A DNA stretch of 64,000 nucleotides from Methylobacterium amylolyticum (GCF_030700245.1 NZ_JAUYZI010000036.1:1-64000), one strand, 5' to 3'; counted from the stretch's first letter, positions 18,070 through 26,796 are shown. Notes: generated by a model not told the origin, from the letters alone. Numbers and translations: made by a program.

Positions 18070-18434
18070 CCCTGCCGCAGCCGCGCCTTGATTCCCGTGC
18101 AGCCTGCGGCCGGAGAAAAAGGCTTGTTGGCTCAAGCGGGAGACGCTAAAGTCGGGTTGAAGATCGCGAACGTTTCGTTAAGACGGACGGCACTAGGTTC
18201 GATGAGAACCGCGGTCGCCGAAGTGTTCGCAGATCCCCCGAACCGCCGGATCGAGGCGCGCGCGAGGTCAGCGCGACGGACCGGCCGCACGCGAACCTGA
18301 CAACCGGCCGATATCCCGCGCTGCCAGCGCGGCGTGCGGGATGGGTCAGGCAGCCGGCCGGCGCGCAGCCGCCGGATCGCCGGCACCGGGCGCCTCGACA
18401 ACATGTCTGCGTGAACGAGGGTCACCGAAGACCG
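18070..18434. other. Intergenic region upstream of the DUF4167 gene
   Basis: This 365-base stretch has no convincing gene. A short weak frame (18088-18300) lacks the codon bias of its neighbours. It contains a GTTAAG-bearing segment (tttcgttaagacgg near 18173-18186) that may belong to the promoter of the downstream gene; no -35/-10 pair can be set confidently. Confidence 0.45.
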
Positions 18435-19586
18435 ATGAGACCGAACCAGAATCGACGGATGCGCGGCCGCAACCGGCCCAAGGGTCCCAATCCGCTGACG
18501 CGCTCCTACGAATCCAACGGCCCCGACGTCAAGCTCCGCGGCACCGCCCAGCACATCGCCGACAAGTACGCGCAGCTCGCCCGCGACGCGCAGGCGGCGG
18601 GCGACCCGGTGGCGGCCGAGAACTACTTCCAGCACGGCGAGCACTATTTCCGGATCATCTCCGGCGCCCAGGAGCAGAACCGCCCGGCCCATGGCGGCGG
18701 CTACGCCAGCCGGCCCTACGACGACGACCTCGACGAGGGCGACGACGAGGGGCAGGGCTCCGGCCCGCAGCAGAACGGCCACGCCTACAACGGCCAGGGC
18801 TACGGCGGCCAGGGCTACAGCGGCTACGACGAGCAGGCCGATCCCGGCCAGCAGCCGCAGCCCTACGAGAGCCGCCCGGACAGCCAGCCGGAGGGCCGGA
18901 ACCGCGACCGCTTCCAGAACCGCGACCAGCGCCGCTTCGACAACAACCGCCAGGAGAACCGCGGCGAGTACGGCCGCGACCGGCAGCGGCCGGATTACGG
19001 CCGGCAGGACGGGCCGCGCCAGGACGCGCGCCAGGACGGGTCGCGCCAGGATTACGGGCGGCAGGACCGCGGCGAGTACCGGGGCGAGGGCCGGCCGGAC
19101 GACCGCCGCGACTTCCGCGACGGGCGGCAGGAAAGCCGCCAGGACAACCGCCAAGAGAGCCGTCAGGACAACAACCGCCAGGACGGCCGCGGCGAGCCGC
19201 GCGCCGAGGGCCGGCCGGAGTACCGGCAGGACCGCCCCGAGCGCCAGCGCCGCGAGATGAGCGAGCAGCCGCGCGCGGCCGAGCCGGCCCCGCGGCGCGA
19301 GCGCCGTCGGGAGGAGCCCGTCGCCGCCGCAGAGGATCCGGCCGGGCTGCCGGCGTTCCTGATGGCCCCGGCCCGTCCGGCCGCGGCGCCCGTCGCCCCG
19401 CCCTCCGCTCCGGCCGCCGCGACCGCGGCCCCGGAACCGGCGCCGCCCGCCCACGAGGCCGCCGCGGACGAGGCGCCGGCGCCCAAGCCGCGCCGCCGCC
19501 GCCGGCCGCGCTTCGAGGGCGTGGACGGGGCCGAGGCCGCCGCGCCCGCCGGAGCCTCGCCCGCCGGGGACGCGCCGACCGAGTGA
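18435..19586 (+). CDS. DUF4167 protein with a long Arg/Gln/Asp-rich disordered region
   Basis: The 383-residue protein has a conserved N-terminal DUF4167 domain (about 1-75): MRPNQNRRMRGRNRPKGPNP, then GTAQHIADKYAQLARDAQAA and NYFQHGEHYFRII. This domain is widespread in alphaproteobacteria and of unknown function; its basic opening suggests nucleic-acid contact (inference). Residues about 90-280 are low-complexity, with many RQD/RQE/NRQ units, and residues 280-383 are Ala/Pro-rich ending in a basic RRRRRPRFEG patch. ATG at 18435 fits the family start; a GTG eight codons upstream is possible. A strong hairpin follows the stop. Confidence 0.88.
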   Translation: MRPNQNRRMRGRNRPKGPNPLTRSYESNGPDVKLRGTAQHIADKYAQLARDAQAAGDPVAAENYFQHGEHYFRIISGAQEQNRPAHGGGYASRPYDDDLDEGDDEGQGSGPQQNGHAYNGQGYGGQGYSGYDEQADPGQQPQPYESRPDSQPEGRNRDRFQNRDQRRFDNNRQENRGEYGRDRQRPDYGRQDGPRQDARQDGSRQDYGRQDRGEYRGEGRPDDRRDFRDGRQESRQDNRQESRQDNNRQDGRGEPRAEGRPEYRQDRPERQRREMSEQPRAAEPAPRRERRREEPVAAAEDPAGLPAFLMAPARPAAAPVAPPSAPAAATAAPEPAPPAHEAAADEAPAPKPRRRRRPRFEGVDGAEAAAPAGASPAGDAPTE

Positions 19587-19594
19587 GACGCGCC

Positions 19595-19621
19595 GCCCCG
19601 TCCCGCGAACCGGGACGGGGC
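19595..19621 (+). terminator. GC-rich hairpin after the DUF4167 gene
   Basis: A perfect ten-base-pair stem (gccccgtccc at 19595-19604 with gggacggggc at 19612-19621) and a seven-base loop lies nine bases after the stop. There is no T-tract, so it may stabilise the mRNA end or act as a terminator with another factor. Confidence 0.6.
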
Positions 19622-19687
19622 GCAGTCCCACGGCTTGCCCCGTCCTCGCCGCGTCCCACCTGCGGTGGGCCGAGAACAGGGATCCCG

Positions 19688-20629
19688 ATGATACCGTACC
19701 CGCGTGCACGCCGCCTCGCCGCCGGCCTCGTCCTCCTGGCGGGGACCGCCCAGGCCGCACCGACCGCGCCGGCGGCTCCCGAGGCCCCGGCGGGGAAGGA
19801 AGTCCCGGCGGGGGAGGGGGCCCCGGAGGTGCTCGCCAACCACCGCGCCGTCTACGACCTGTCGCTGGCCTCCGGCGGCGGCACCCGCGCGGTGGAATCC
19901 GCCCGCGGGCGGATCGTCATCGACTTCCGGGGCGACGCATGCCGCGGCTACACGATGCAGACCCGGCAGGTGACGGAGCTGACCTCCGCCGAGACCGGCG
20001 CGCGCCTGTCGGACATGCGCAGCACCACCTTCGAGGGCGGCCAGGGGCGCGAGTTCCGCTTCAAGACGACGACGCTGACCGACAACAAGCCGGCCGCGCC
20101 GGTGGACGGCACCGCCACCGCGACCGCCGACGCCCTGACCGTCAAGCTGAAGGGCCCGGGCAAGCCACTGTCGGTCGAGGGGCCGGTGCTGTTCCCGAGC
20201 CTGCACATGCGCCGCCTCGTCGAGGCGGCCCGGGCCGGCAAGACGACGCTCTCGGCCAAGGTCTACGACGGCTCCGACGACGGCCGGAAGGTCTACGACA
20301 CCTTCGCCGTGATCGGCCACGCCGCCACCGGCCCCGCCCCCGCCGCGGGGGACGCCCGCGACAAGCCCCTGCGCACCGGCCCGATCGCCGCGGTGCCCCA
20401 TTGGCCGGTGACGCTGAGCTACTTCACGGCCGGCGCCGGCGAGCGCACGCCGATCTACACCCTGTCCTTCGACCTGTACGAGAACGGCGTCAGCGGCGCG
20501 CTCAAGCTCGATTACGGCGAGTTCGCCATCCGCGGCGACATGACGGCGCTCGATCTCGAAGCCGACAAGGCGGCGGAGAAGGGCGGAGAGAAGGGCCGGG
20601 GCGGGGAGGCGAAGGGCTGCGCGCCCTGA
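19688..20629 (+). CDS. EipB-type periplasmic envelope protein (DUF1849)
   Basis: This 313-residue protein has a signal peptide (LAAGLVLLAGTAQAA, cleaved near residue 24) and a DUF1849 domain, the family of Brucella EipB. EipB is a periplasmic beta-spiral protein needed for envelope integrity. Matching family features are VLANHRAVYDLSLA, GRIVIDFRGDACRGYT, the LHMRRLVEAARAG segment, and a C-terminal ANGV-like ENGVSGALKLDYGEFAIRG. The Cys in DACRGY and the Cys in the terminal GCAP could form the conserved disulfide that closes the spiral. The EipB assignment is by family resemblance; the function in this organism is inferred. Confidence 0.86.
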   Translation: MIPYPRARRLAAGLVLLAGTAQAAPTAPAAPEAPAGKEVPAGEGAPEVLANHRAVYDLSLASGGGTRAVESARGRIVIDFRGDACRGYTMQTRQVTELTSAETGARLSDMRSTTFEGGQGREFRFKTTTLTDNKPAAPVDGTATATADALTVKLKGPGKPLSVEGPVLFPSLHMRRLVEAARAGKTTLSAKVYDGSDDGRKVYDTFAVIGHAATGPAPAAGDARDKPLRTGPIAAVPHWPVTLSYFTAGAGERTPIYTLSFDLYENGVSGALKLDYGEFAIRGDMTALDLEADKAAEKGGEKGRGGEAKGCAP

Positions 20630-20659
20630 GGCGGGCCGGCGGCCGCCCCGGATCCGGCC

Positions 20660-20962
20660 TCAGGCCCAGTCCTCGCCCGGATCGGGCGACAGCCGCCGCC
20701 ACGCCTCGGCGATGCGCTCGGGCTCGACGTCGAGGGCCCGGGCGCAGGCGAGCAGAACCGGCTCGTCGCCCATCACGTGGTCGAGCACGCCCGCGAGGAA
20801 GCCCGGCTCCCGCGCGCTCGCGCGCAGGGTGTCGGGGGTGAGGCCGCTGGCGGCGAGGAACGGGCCCATGCGGTCGTCGTCCCCGGCGATCCACAGCAGA
20901 ACGTCGAGGGCGAGACGCTCCGCGGATTCATCCCCTTGAAGAGATTTGCCTTTCATCAACAT
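20660..20962 (-). CDS. DUF3572 protein
   Basis: A 100-residue, mostly helical acidic protein of the DUF3572 family: ALDVLLWIAGDDDRMGPFLA, LRASAREPGFLAGVLDHVM and DEPVLLACARALDVEPERIAEAW. The family is alphaproteobacterial and typically lies next to divK-pleD, as here, where it is divergent from divK. No enzymatic motif is visible. Function is unknown; the conserved neighbourhood hints at a cell-cycle link. Confidence 0.85.
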   Translation of the reverse strand: MLMKGKSLQGDESAERLALDVLLWIAGDDDRMGPFLAASGLTPDTLRASAREPGFLAGVLDHVMGDEPVLLACARALDVEPERIAEAWRRLSPDPGEDWA

Positions 20963-20976
20963 GTAACCGCTACAAT
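20946..20976 (+). promoter_or_regulatory. Possible divK promoter
   Basis: ttgcct at 20946-20951 and tacaat at 20971-20976 form a -35/-10-like pair with a rather long 19-base spacer, 59 bases before the divK ATG. The -10 is a good match. The element overlaps the start of the divergent DUF3572 gene. Confidence 0.4.
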
Positions 20977-21035
20977 GACCTGTATGGGGCTCACGGGTCG
21001 TTAATCATGATCGGCGCGTACCGAGGCAGCGGCTC

Positions 21036-21407
21036 ATGAAGAAGACGGTGCTGATCGTAGAAGACAACGAGCTGAACATGAAGCTGTTCAACGACCTCCT
21101 GGAGGCGAACGGCTACGCGACGCTCAAGACCGCCCACGGCATCGAGGCGATCGAACTCGCCCGCGCCCACCATCCCGACCTGATCCTGATGGACATCCAG
21201 CTCCCCGAAGTCTCGGGGCTCGAGGTGACCAAGTGGCTGAAGGAGGACGACGACCTGAAGGGCATCCCGGTGATCGCGATCACCGCCTTCGCCATGAAGG
21301 GCGACGAGGAGCGGATCCGCGAGGGGGGCTGCGAGGCCTACCTGTCCAAGCCCATCTCGGTCGCGAAGTTTTTGGCAACGGTTCGCACGTATCTTGAGCC
21401 CAAGTGA
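21036..21407 (+). CDS. divK: Single-domain response regulator DivK
   Basis: The 123-residue protein is a stand-alone receiver domain. MKKTVLIVEDNELNMKLFND and the phospho-acceptor Asp53 in LILMDIQLPEVSG, Thr in IAITAFAMKGD and Lys in YLSKPISV are the canonical residues. DivK controls the DivL-CckA-CtrA pathway and polar development in alphaproteobacteria. It is followed 109 bases later by pleD, the same order as in Caulobacter. It is therefore assigned as DivK rather than a generic CheY-like protein. Confidence 0.95.
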   Translation: MKKTVLIVEDNELNMKLFNDLLEANGYATLKTAHGIEAIELARAHHPDLILMDIQLPEVSGLEVTKWLKEDDDLKGIPVIAITAFAMKGDEERIREGGCEAYLSKPISVAKFLATVRTYLEPK

Positions 21408-21516
21408 GGGGCGGGGCGACGCCGCCGGGGCCTGAGGCCCCGCGGCACGCGCCGGACAGCGCCGGGGGCGGCGCGGCCCGGGTTCGGAGGCCGGCGCCCC
21501 CGCGCAGCGAGGTAGC

Positions 21517-22887
21517 ATGTCGGCCCGCGTCCTGATCGTCGACGACCTGTTCCCGAACGTGAAGCTGCTCGAGACGAAGCTCGCGCTCGAATACTTCGAC
21601 ACGCTGGCCGCGATGAACGGCCCGGACGCGATCGCGATCTGCGAGCGGGGCCTGTGCGACCTCGTCCTGCTCGACGTGATGATGCCGGGCATGGACGGGT
21701 TCGAGGTGTGCCGCCACATCAAGAACAACCCGGTGACCGCGCACATCCCGGTGGTGATGGTCACGGCGCTGGACCAGCCCGCCGACCGGCTGCGCGGCCT
21801 CGACGCGGGCGCCGACGATTTCCTGACCAAGCCGGTCGACGACACCGCCCTGTTCACCCGGGTGCGCAGCCTCGTGCGCCTCAAGGCGGTGACCGACGAG
21901 CTGCGCCAGCGCGCGCTCGCGTCCCGCGAGTACGGCATCGGCGATCCCCTGGCGGTGGCCGCGGCCGAGACCGGGCTCGACGCGCGGATCCTGCTGGTCG
22001 AGGACCGCCCGGGGGCGGCCGAGCGGATGGCGGCGGCCCTGCGCCAGCACCACGCGGTCACCGTCGAGCCGGACCCGGCGGCGGCACTGGCGGCGGCCGG
22101 GGCCGAGGCGTTCGACCTGATCCTCGTGAGCCTCGATCTGGCCGGCACCGACGGCCTGCGCCTGTGCAGCCAGCTCCGGTCCCTGGACCGGACGCGCGCC
22201 GTGCCGCTGATCATGCTGGCCGAGGAGGGGGATCGCGCCCGGGTGATGCGCGGGCTCGAATTCGGCGTCCACGATTTCCTGATGCGCCCGGTCGACCGCA
22301 CCGAGCTGCTGGCCCGCGCCCGCACCCAGGTGCGGCGCAAGCGCTACTCGGACGTGCTGCGCGGGGCGATGCAGGCGGGCCTGCAGATGGCAGTGACCGA
22401 CGGGCTGACCGGCCTGCACAACCGGCGCTACCTCGACAGCCACCTCGGCGCGCTGTTCGCCGAGGACGGGCGCCGCCGCGGCGTCGCCGCGCTGATCCTC
22501 GACATCGACCGCTTCAAGGGCATCAACGACACGTTCGGCCACGAGGCCGGGGACGAGGTGCTGCGCGGCTTCGCCGAGCGCGTCCGCCAGCACACCCGGC
22601 CCGCCGACATCGTCGCCCGCTACGGCGGCGAGGAGATCGTCGTGGTGCTGCCCGAGGCCGGCCTCGCCGAGGCCCAGGGCATCGCCGAGCGCATCCGCGA
22701 GCGGGTCGAGGCCGCCCCGTTCCCGGTGCAGCGCGCCACCCGGTCGGTCCCGGTCACCGTCTCGATCGGCGTCGCCGTGCGCCGGCCCGAGGATGCCGGC
22801 CCCGGCGACATGCTCCGGCGCGCGGACCTCGCCCTCTACCGGGCCAAGCGCGCGGGCCGCAACCGGGTCGAGGCGCAGGCGGCGTGA
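21517..22887 (+). CDS. pleD: Diguanylate cyclase response regulator PleD
   Basis: This 456-residue protein has the PleD arrangement REC-REC-GGDEF. REC1 (1-120) has Asp in LVLLDVMMPGMDGF and Lys in FLTKPVDD. REC2 (about 150-265) is degenerate (acceptor region ILVSLDLAGTDG) and probably serves dimerisation. The GGDEF domain (about 290-455) has an active site RYGGEEIVVVLPEA and an upstream RPAD inhibitory-site motif, so both catalysis and product inhibition look intact. It makes c-di-GMP during cell differentiation. It follows divK in a probable operon. Confidence 0.95.
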   Translation: MSARVLIVDDLFPNVKLLETKLALEYFDTLAAMNGPDAIAICERGLCDLVLLDVMMPGMDGFEVCRHIKNNPVTAHIPVVMVTALDQPADRLRGLDAGADDFLTKPVDDTALFTRVRSLVRLKAVTDELRQRALASREYGIGDPLAVAAAETGLDARILLVEDRPGAAERMAAALRQHHAVTVEPDPAAALAAAGAEAFDLILVSLDLAGTDGLRLCSQLRSLDRTRAVPLIMLAEEGDRARVMRGLEFGVHDFLMRPVDRTELLARARTQVRRKRYSDVLRGAMQAGLQMAVTDGLTGLHNRRYLDSHLGALFAEDGRRRGVAALILDIDRFKGINDTFGHEAGDEVLRGFAERVRQHTRPADIVARYGGEEIVVVLPEAGLAEAQGIAERIRERVEAAPFPVQRATRSVPVTVSIGVAVRRPEDAGPGDMLRRADLALYRAKRAGRNRVEAQAA

Positions 22888-22994
22888 GGGGCGGGCGTCA
22901 GGGTCTCGTACGGCAGGAACAGGATCCGGCCGTCGGCCGGAAACGGGGTGAACTCCGCACGGATCCGCGGGCGGGTCGAGGCGCAGGCGGCGTG
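22864..22994. repeat. 23-base direct repeat spanning the pleD stop
   Basis: The stretch cgggtcgaggcgcaggcggcgtg at 22864-22886 (end of pleD) recurs exactly at 22972-22994, with 85 bases between. It looks like a partial duplication of the pleD 3' end, or the footprint of an insertion event. Confidence 0.75.
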
Positions 22995-23369
22995 CGCCTG
23001 CTACGGCAGCAGGGGCCGTGACCGGCTCCATACGTCTTTGCGAGCGGAGCGAAGCAATCCAGTTGCGCCACGGTCTGAAACCGCGCGCAGCCCTGGGTCG
23101 CTTCGCTGCCGCTCGCGATGACGGCGTTGGCGCGGACAACCGGGCGGTTCGACCAGCACCGGTATCACAGGTCGAACCCGTCCCGCCGCACGTCCTGCAT
23201 CAGGCCGGTCCGTGCACGATGGGCGCCGGCCGGGAACGGCATCGCGTTGACGATGCCCCCGTCGCCAGCCGGCACGGTTGACACCCGCACCCGCTTTCCC
23301 GACACCACGCGCCATTCGCCCTGAGGACATCCCGCGTCGCGCGGGGCGGCAGGACAGGACCCCCGTGCG
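22888..23369. other. Gene-poor region between pleD and accA with relic coding traces
   Basis: This 482-base region contains the 23-base direct repeat, an 85-base segment that reads on the minus strand as PFPADGRILFLPYETLTP, and a dispersed inverted repeat at 23033-23123. A second minus-strand frame at 23165-23308 ends GIVNAMPFPAGAHRARTG and a short tail. Both frames look like real protein yet neither makes a complete gene, so a disrupted small gene is possible. Confidence 0.4.
23033..23123. repeat. Dispersed inverted repeat
   Basis: The segment starts cgtctttgcgagcggagcga and ends cttcgctgccgctcgcgatg acg; its ends are imperfect inverted copies of each other. This matches the widespread alphaproteobacterial intergenic repeat whose translated signature is CERSEAIQ. 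It is non-coding here and lies between pleD and accA. Confidence 0.75.
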
Positions 23370-24332
23370 ATGGCGGTGACGCGCACCTATCTCGACTTCG
23401 AGAAGCCCGTGGCCGAGCTGGAGGCCAAGCTGGAGGAGCTGCGGGCGGTGGGCGCGCAGGACGGCGCGGTGTCGATCGCCGAGGAGGTCGGGCGGCTGGA
23501 GGCCAAGGCGGGTCAGGCGCTCGCCGAGATCTACGCCAACCTCACCCCGTGGCAGAAGACACAGGTCGCCCGCCACCCGCAGCGGCCGCACTTCGTCGAC
23601 TACTGCGCCGGCCTCATCACCGGGTTCACGCCGCTGGCCGGCGACCGGGCCTTCGGCGAGGACGCGGCGATCCTCGGCGGGTTCGGGCGGTTCCGCGGCC
23701 GCCCGGTCTGCGTGATCGGCCAGGAGAAGGGGGCGACCACCGAGGCGCGCCTGCGTCACAATTTCGGCATGGCCCGCCCCGAGGGCTACCGCAAGGCGGT
23801 GCGGCTGATGGAGACCGCCGACCGGTTCGGGCTGCCGGTCATCGCCTTCGTCGACACCGCCGGCGCCTATCCCGGCATCGAGGCGGAGGAGCGCGGCCAG
23901 GCCGAGGCCATCGCCCGCTCCACCGAGGCCTGCCTCGGGCTCGGCGTGCCCAACGTCGCGGTGATCATCGGCGAGGGCGGCTCGGGAGGCGCCATCGCGC
24001 TCGCCACCGCAAACCGCGTGCTGATGCTGGAGCACGCGATCTACGGGGTGATCTCGCCGGAGGGCGCCGCCTCGATCCTGTGGCGCGACGGCGGCCGCGC
24101 CCACGAGGCGGCCACCGCCATGAAGATCACCGCCCAGGACCTGCTGCGGCTCGGCGTCATCGACGCGATCGTGCCCGAGGCCACCGGCGGCGCCCACCGC
24201 GACCGGGCCGCCGCCGTCCGCGCCGCCGGGGACGCGGTCGCCGAGGCGCTCGCCGCCTTCGAGGGCCTGCCCGGCGCCGAGATCCGCGACCGGCGCGCCC
24301 AGAAATTCCTCGAGATCGGCCGGCGGCTGTGA
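23370..24332 (+). CDS. accA: Acetyl-CoA carboxylase carboxyltransferase subunit alpha
   Basis: This 320-residue subunit transfers the carboxyl group from biotin carboxyl carrier protein to acetyl-CoA in fatty-acid synthesis, with AccD. The N-terminal helix region YLDFEKPVAELEAKLEEL and the crotonase fold segments NFGMARPEGYRKAVRLM, VDTAGAYPGIEAEERGQ and GEGGSGGAIALATANRV are canonical. The C-terminal TAQDLLRLGVIDAIVPE is also typical. Length is normal. It overlaps the next gene by four bases (GTGA). Confidence 0.97.
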   Translation: MAVTRTYLDFEKPVAELEAKLEELRAVGAQDGAVSIAEEVGRLEAKAGQALAEIYANLTPWQKTQVARHPQRPHFVDYCAGLITGFTPLAGDRAFGEDAAILGGFGRFRGRPVCVIGQEKGATTEARLRHNFGMARPEGYRKAVRLMETADRFGLPVIAFVDTAGAYPGIEAEERGQAEAIARSTEACLGLGVPNVAVIIGEGGSGGAIALATANRVLMLEHAIYGVISPEGAASILWRDGGRAHEAATAMKITAQDLLRLGVIDAIVPEATGGAHRDRAAAVRAAGDAVAEALAAFEGLPGAEIRDRRAQKFLEIGRRL

Positions 24333-25069
24333 GCGGCGCGGACGGGTCGCGCGGGCAGCCGGGCGGCCTGCTCGGCGCGCTGGGCCGGCTGGGCCGCCGG
24401 CTCGGGCGGTCCGAGCGCGAGCCGGGCGGGTTCAACCACATCTCGCTCGGCTGCAACTGCCAGATGGCGCACGTCCTCAAGACGCTCGACCTGCGCGGCT
24501 GGACCGGCCCGTTCGACTGGATCTTCTCGATGCCCGGCATGGTCCGGGACTGCCTCGCCGACGACTTTTCCGATCTGGTCGACCCGGCTCAGTTGGAGAG
24601 CATCCCGCTGCCCGAGCGGCGCGGGCCCGAGATCTGGCGGGGGCGCCACCGGCTCTACCGGGAGCGCCACGGGCTCGAATGCGTGTTCAACCACCACGAC
24701 CCGGCCGCGAGCGCTGCGGACTACGCCTTCCTCACCGAGGGCGTCCGCCGGCTGCGCACCGCCCTGGACACGCCCGGCACCGGGAACCGCCTGTGGATGA
24801 TGACCCATCTCCACACGCCCCGTCCCGTGGCGGAGGCGATCGACGACCTGCTCGCCGCCCGGGCCGCGCGCAACCACCTGACGTTCCTGCAACTGGAGCC
24901 CGGCCACCCCCGGGTGGAGGTGGCCGAGGCCCTCGACCTGCGGCCCACCCTGCGCTGGCTCACGGTCCGCACGCCCTCCGAGCCGGTCGGCCTGCGGCTG
25001 GCCGACCCGGCCGACGACGCCCGGCTGGTGGCGCTCATCCGCGACGAGGCCGGGCGCCGCGTCGGCTAG
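24329..25069 (+). CDS. DUF1796 putative papain-like cysteine peptidase
   Basis: The 246-residue protein, starting with GTG at 24329 in the accA stop, contains a DUF1796 domain from about residue 32: FNHISLGCNCQMAHVLKTL and GPFDWIFSMPGMV. The N-terminal 30 residues are Gly/Arg-rich linker. The Cys in GCNC could be catalytic, but the family is only predicted to be papain-like. A Methylobacterium-type role is unknown. Translational coupling with accA may be incidental. Confidence 0.75.
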   Translation: MSGADGSRGQPGGLLGALGRLGRRLGRSEREPGGFNHISLGCNCQMAHVLKTLDLRGWTGPFDWIFSMPGMVRDCLADDFSDLVDPAQLESIPLPERRGPEIWRGRHRLYRERHGLECVFNHHDPAASAADYAFLTEGVRRLRTALDTPGTGNRLWMMTHLHTPRPVAEAIDDLLAARAARNHLTFLQLEPGHPRVEVAEALDLRPTLRWLTVRTPSEPVGLRLADPADDARLVALIRDEAGRRVG

Positions 25070-25168
25070 GATGCCCCGCGGCGATCCTGTCCCCGGCATC
25101 CACAGGCGGATGCGCGCGCGGACGGATCTGTGTTGCAGCGGGGTCATTGCGGTAACGTCCGCGCAAGC

Positions 25169-25181
25169 TTAACGACGTTAA
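25169..25181. promoter_or_regulatory. 13-base palindrome before the L,D-transpeptidase gene
   Basis: ttaacg-a-cgttaa is a perfect inverted repeat 75 bases before the gene start. It has two TTAA boxes five bases apart, close to but not matching the CtrA site TTAA-N7-TTAA. It is a candidate operator. Confidence 0.4.
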
Positions 25182-25255
25182 AGGGTTGGGGAGTGGCGCC
25201 CGACGCGAGCCCGAAGCGGCCCGCGGGCGCACGTGACTTGAGGACGAGGTTCCCC

Positions 25256-26752
25256 ATGACGGCGCGTCCCGCGACCGCGCGGATGCTGGCGGCCGCTTCC
25301 CTGACCGCCCTGTCCCTCGGCGCCTGCCAGGACGGGGGCGTCGGTGGCCCGTCCGCGCGCAGCATCGCCCCGATCCCGCCGCAGACCCTGGCGCTGATGC
25401 AGACCAAGGGGATGCAGCAATCCGACCCGATCCTGATCCGCGCCTACAAGAAGGAATCGGAGATGGAGATCTGGAAGCGCGGCGCCGACGGGCGCTACGC
25501 GCTTCTCAAGACCTACCCGATCTGCCGCTGGTCCGGGCAGCTCGGGCCGAAGAACAAGCAGGGCGACCGGCAGGCGCCGGAGGGGTTCTACACGATCACC
25601 CCGGGCCTGATGAACCCGAACTCCTCGTACTACCTGTCCTTCGATACCGGCTTCCCGAACGCGGTCGACCGGGCCAACGGGCGCACCGGCACCTACCTGA
25701 TGGTGCACGGCACCTGCTCCTCGGCGGGCTGCTTCGCGATGACCGACGCCTCGATCGCCGAGATCTACGCGGTGGCCCGGGAGGCGTTCTCGGGCGGGCA
25801 GCGGGCGTTCCAGTTCCAGTCCTACCCGTTCCGGATGACGGCGCAGAACCTCGCCAAGTTCCGCAACGACCCGAACATGCCGTTCTGGCAGAACCTCAAG
25901 GAGGGCTCGGATTATTTCGAGGCGCTGCACGAGGAGCCGCGGGTGGGGCAGTGCGGCACCAAGTACGTGTTCGGCGGCGCGGACGCCGCCGCCGGGTCCT
26001 GCACGCCGCGCGTGGAGCCGCTGGTGGCCGAGAAGCGCGAGCGCGACACCCGCGACGTCGCCGACCTCGTCGCCAAGGGCACCCCGGCGGTGCGCGTCGT
26101 CTACCAGGACGGCGGCCAGAACCCGGTCTTCCGCCCGCAGAACAACCCGAGCGCGTTCGCAAGCCTCGGCGGCACCGAGACGGTGCTGCCCTACGACGCC
26201 AAGGAGTACGGCCGCCACAACCTCGGCGAGGTGAGCCGGCCCGAGACCCTGGCCGCGGGTCCGCAGGAGGTCGAGATCGATCCCAAGGGCCGGCCGGTGA
26301 TGCTGGCGGGCGTCGAGGCGCCGGCATCGGCCGCGTCGCACGCCCACGGCGCGGCCAAGGCGACACCGAGCGGGACGGCGACACCGAGCGGGACGGCGAC
26401 GCTGGCCCCGGCCCCGGCGGCCGCCCCGTCGACGCTGATGGCGGCCCGCGAGCCGGCCAAGCCCGCGGAGACGGCCGCGGGAACGCCCCCCGGGACGAAT
26501 GCCGAGGCGCCGCGGCCGGCGCGGATCGCCGTGGCCGACGCGGACGGCGACCCGAGCGCCTACCAGAAGCTGCTCGGCCGCCTGTTCACCCGGGAGGCGG
26601 CGGCGCCCGCCAACCCGACCGCCGACGCGGCCGCGACCGGCTCGCTCCAGCAGGCCGAGGCGCCCAAGCCGGCGCCCCGCCCGGCGGCCGCGCACCCGGC
26701 CAAGCCGGCCCGGGTCGAGGCCAAAACCGCCGCCAAGCCCGCGACGCCGTAG
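25256..26752 (+). CDS. L,D-transpeptidase lipoprotein with long Ala/Pro-rich tail
   Basis: The 498-residue protein has a lipoprotein signal with lipobox LSLGAC (Cys24), so it is likely anchored in the outer or inner membrane. A YkuD L,D-transpeptidase domain (about 60-270) shows the active site HGTCSSAGCFAM with His151 and Cys159 and the substrate segment APEGFYTITPG. Such enzymes make 3-3 cross-links or attach proteins to peptidoglycan. The last 160 residues are Ala/Pro/Lys-rich and disordered, with a tandem 18-base duplication encoding ATPSGT twice. The start at ATG 25256 gives the signal peptide directly. Confidence 0.9.
   Translation: MTARPATARMLAAASLTALSLGACQDGGVGGPSARSIAPIPPQTLALMQTKGMQQSDPILIRAYKKESEMEIWKRGADGRYALLKTYPICRWSGQLGPKNKQGDRQAPEGFYTITPGLMNPNSSYYLSFDTGFPNAVDRANGRTGTYLMVHGTCSSAGCFAMTDASIAEIYAVAREAFSGGQRAFQFQSYPFRMTAQNLAKFRNDPNMPFWQNLKEGSDYFEALHEEPRVGQCGTKYVFGGADAAAGSCTPRVEPLVAEKRERDTRDVADLVAKGTPAVRVVYQDGGQNPVFRPQNNPSAFASLGGTETVLPYDAKEYGRHNLGEVSRPETLAAGPQEVEIDPKGRPVMLAGVEAPASAASHAHGAAKATPSGTATPSGTATLAPAPAAAPSTLMAAREPAKPAETAAGTPPGTNAEAPRPARIAVADADGDPSAYQKLLGRLFTREAAAPANPTADAAATGSLQQAEAPKPAPRPAAAHPAKPARVEAKTAAKPATP
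26361..26396 (+). repeat. 18-base tandem repeat within the transpeptidase gene
   Basis: Two exact copies of cgacaccgagcgggacgg at 26361-26378 and 26379-26396 give a six-residue in-frame duplication in the disordered tail. Confidence 0.85.
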
Positions 26753-26774
26753 CGGGTCCGGGAATCCGGGGATC

Positions 26775-26796
26775 CCGAAGGGACGTGTCCCTTCGG
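26775..26796. terminator. Bidirectional hairpin between convergent genes
   Basis: ccgaaggga (26775-26783) pairs perfectly with tcccttcgg (26788-26796) around a cgtg loop, 22 bases after the transpeptidase stop and before the convergent Pmp3-type gene. It is a likely shared terminator, without a T-tract. Confidence 0.65.

Noticed and set aside
18088..18300. Short plus-strand frame between prmC and the DUF4167 gene
   Set aside because: Weak codon bias, no ribosome-binding site and no family resemblance.
25169..25181. CtrA-binding site
   Set aside because: The spacing between TTAA boxes is five, not seven, bases; reported only as a palindrome.
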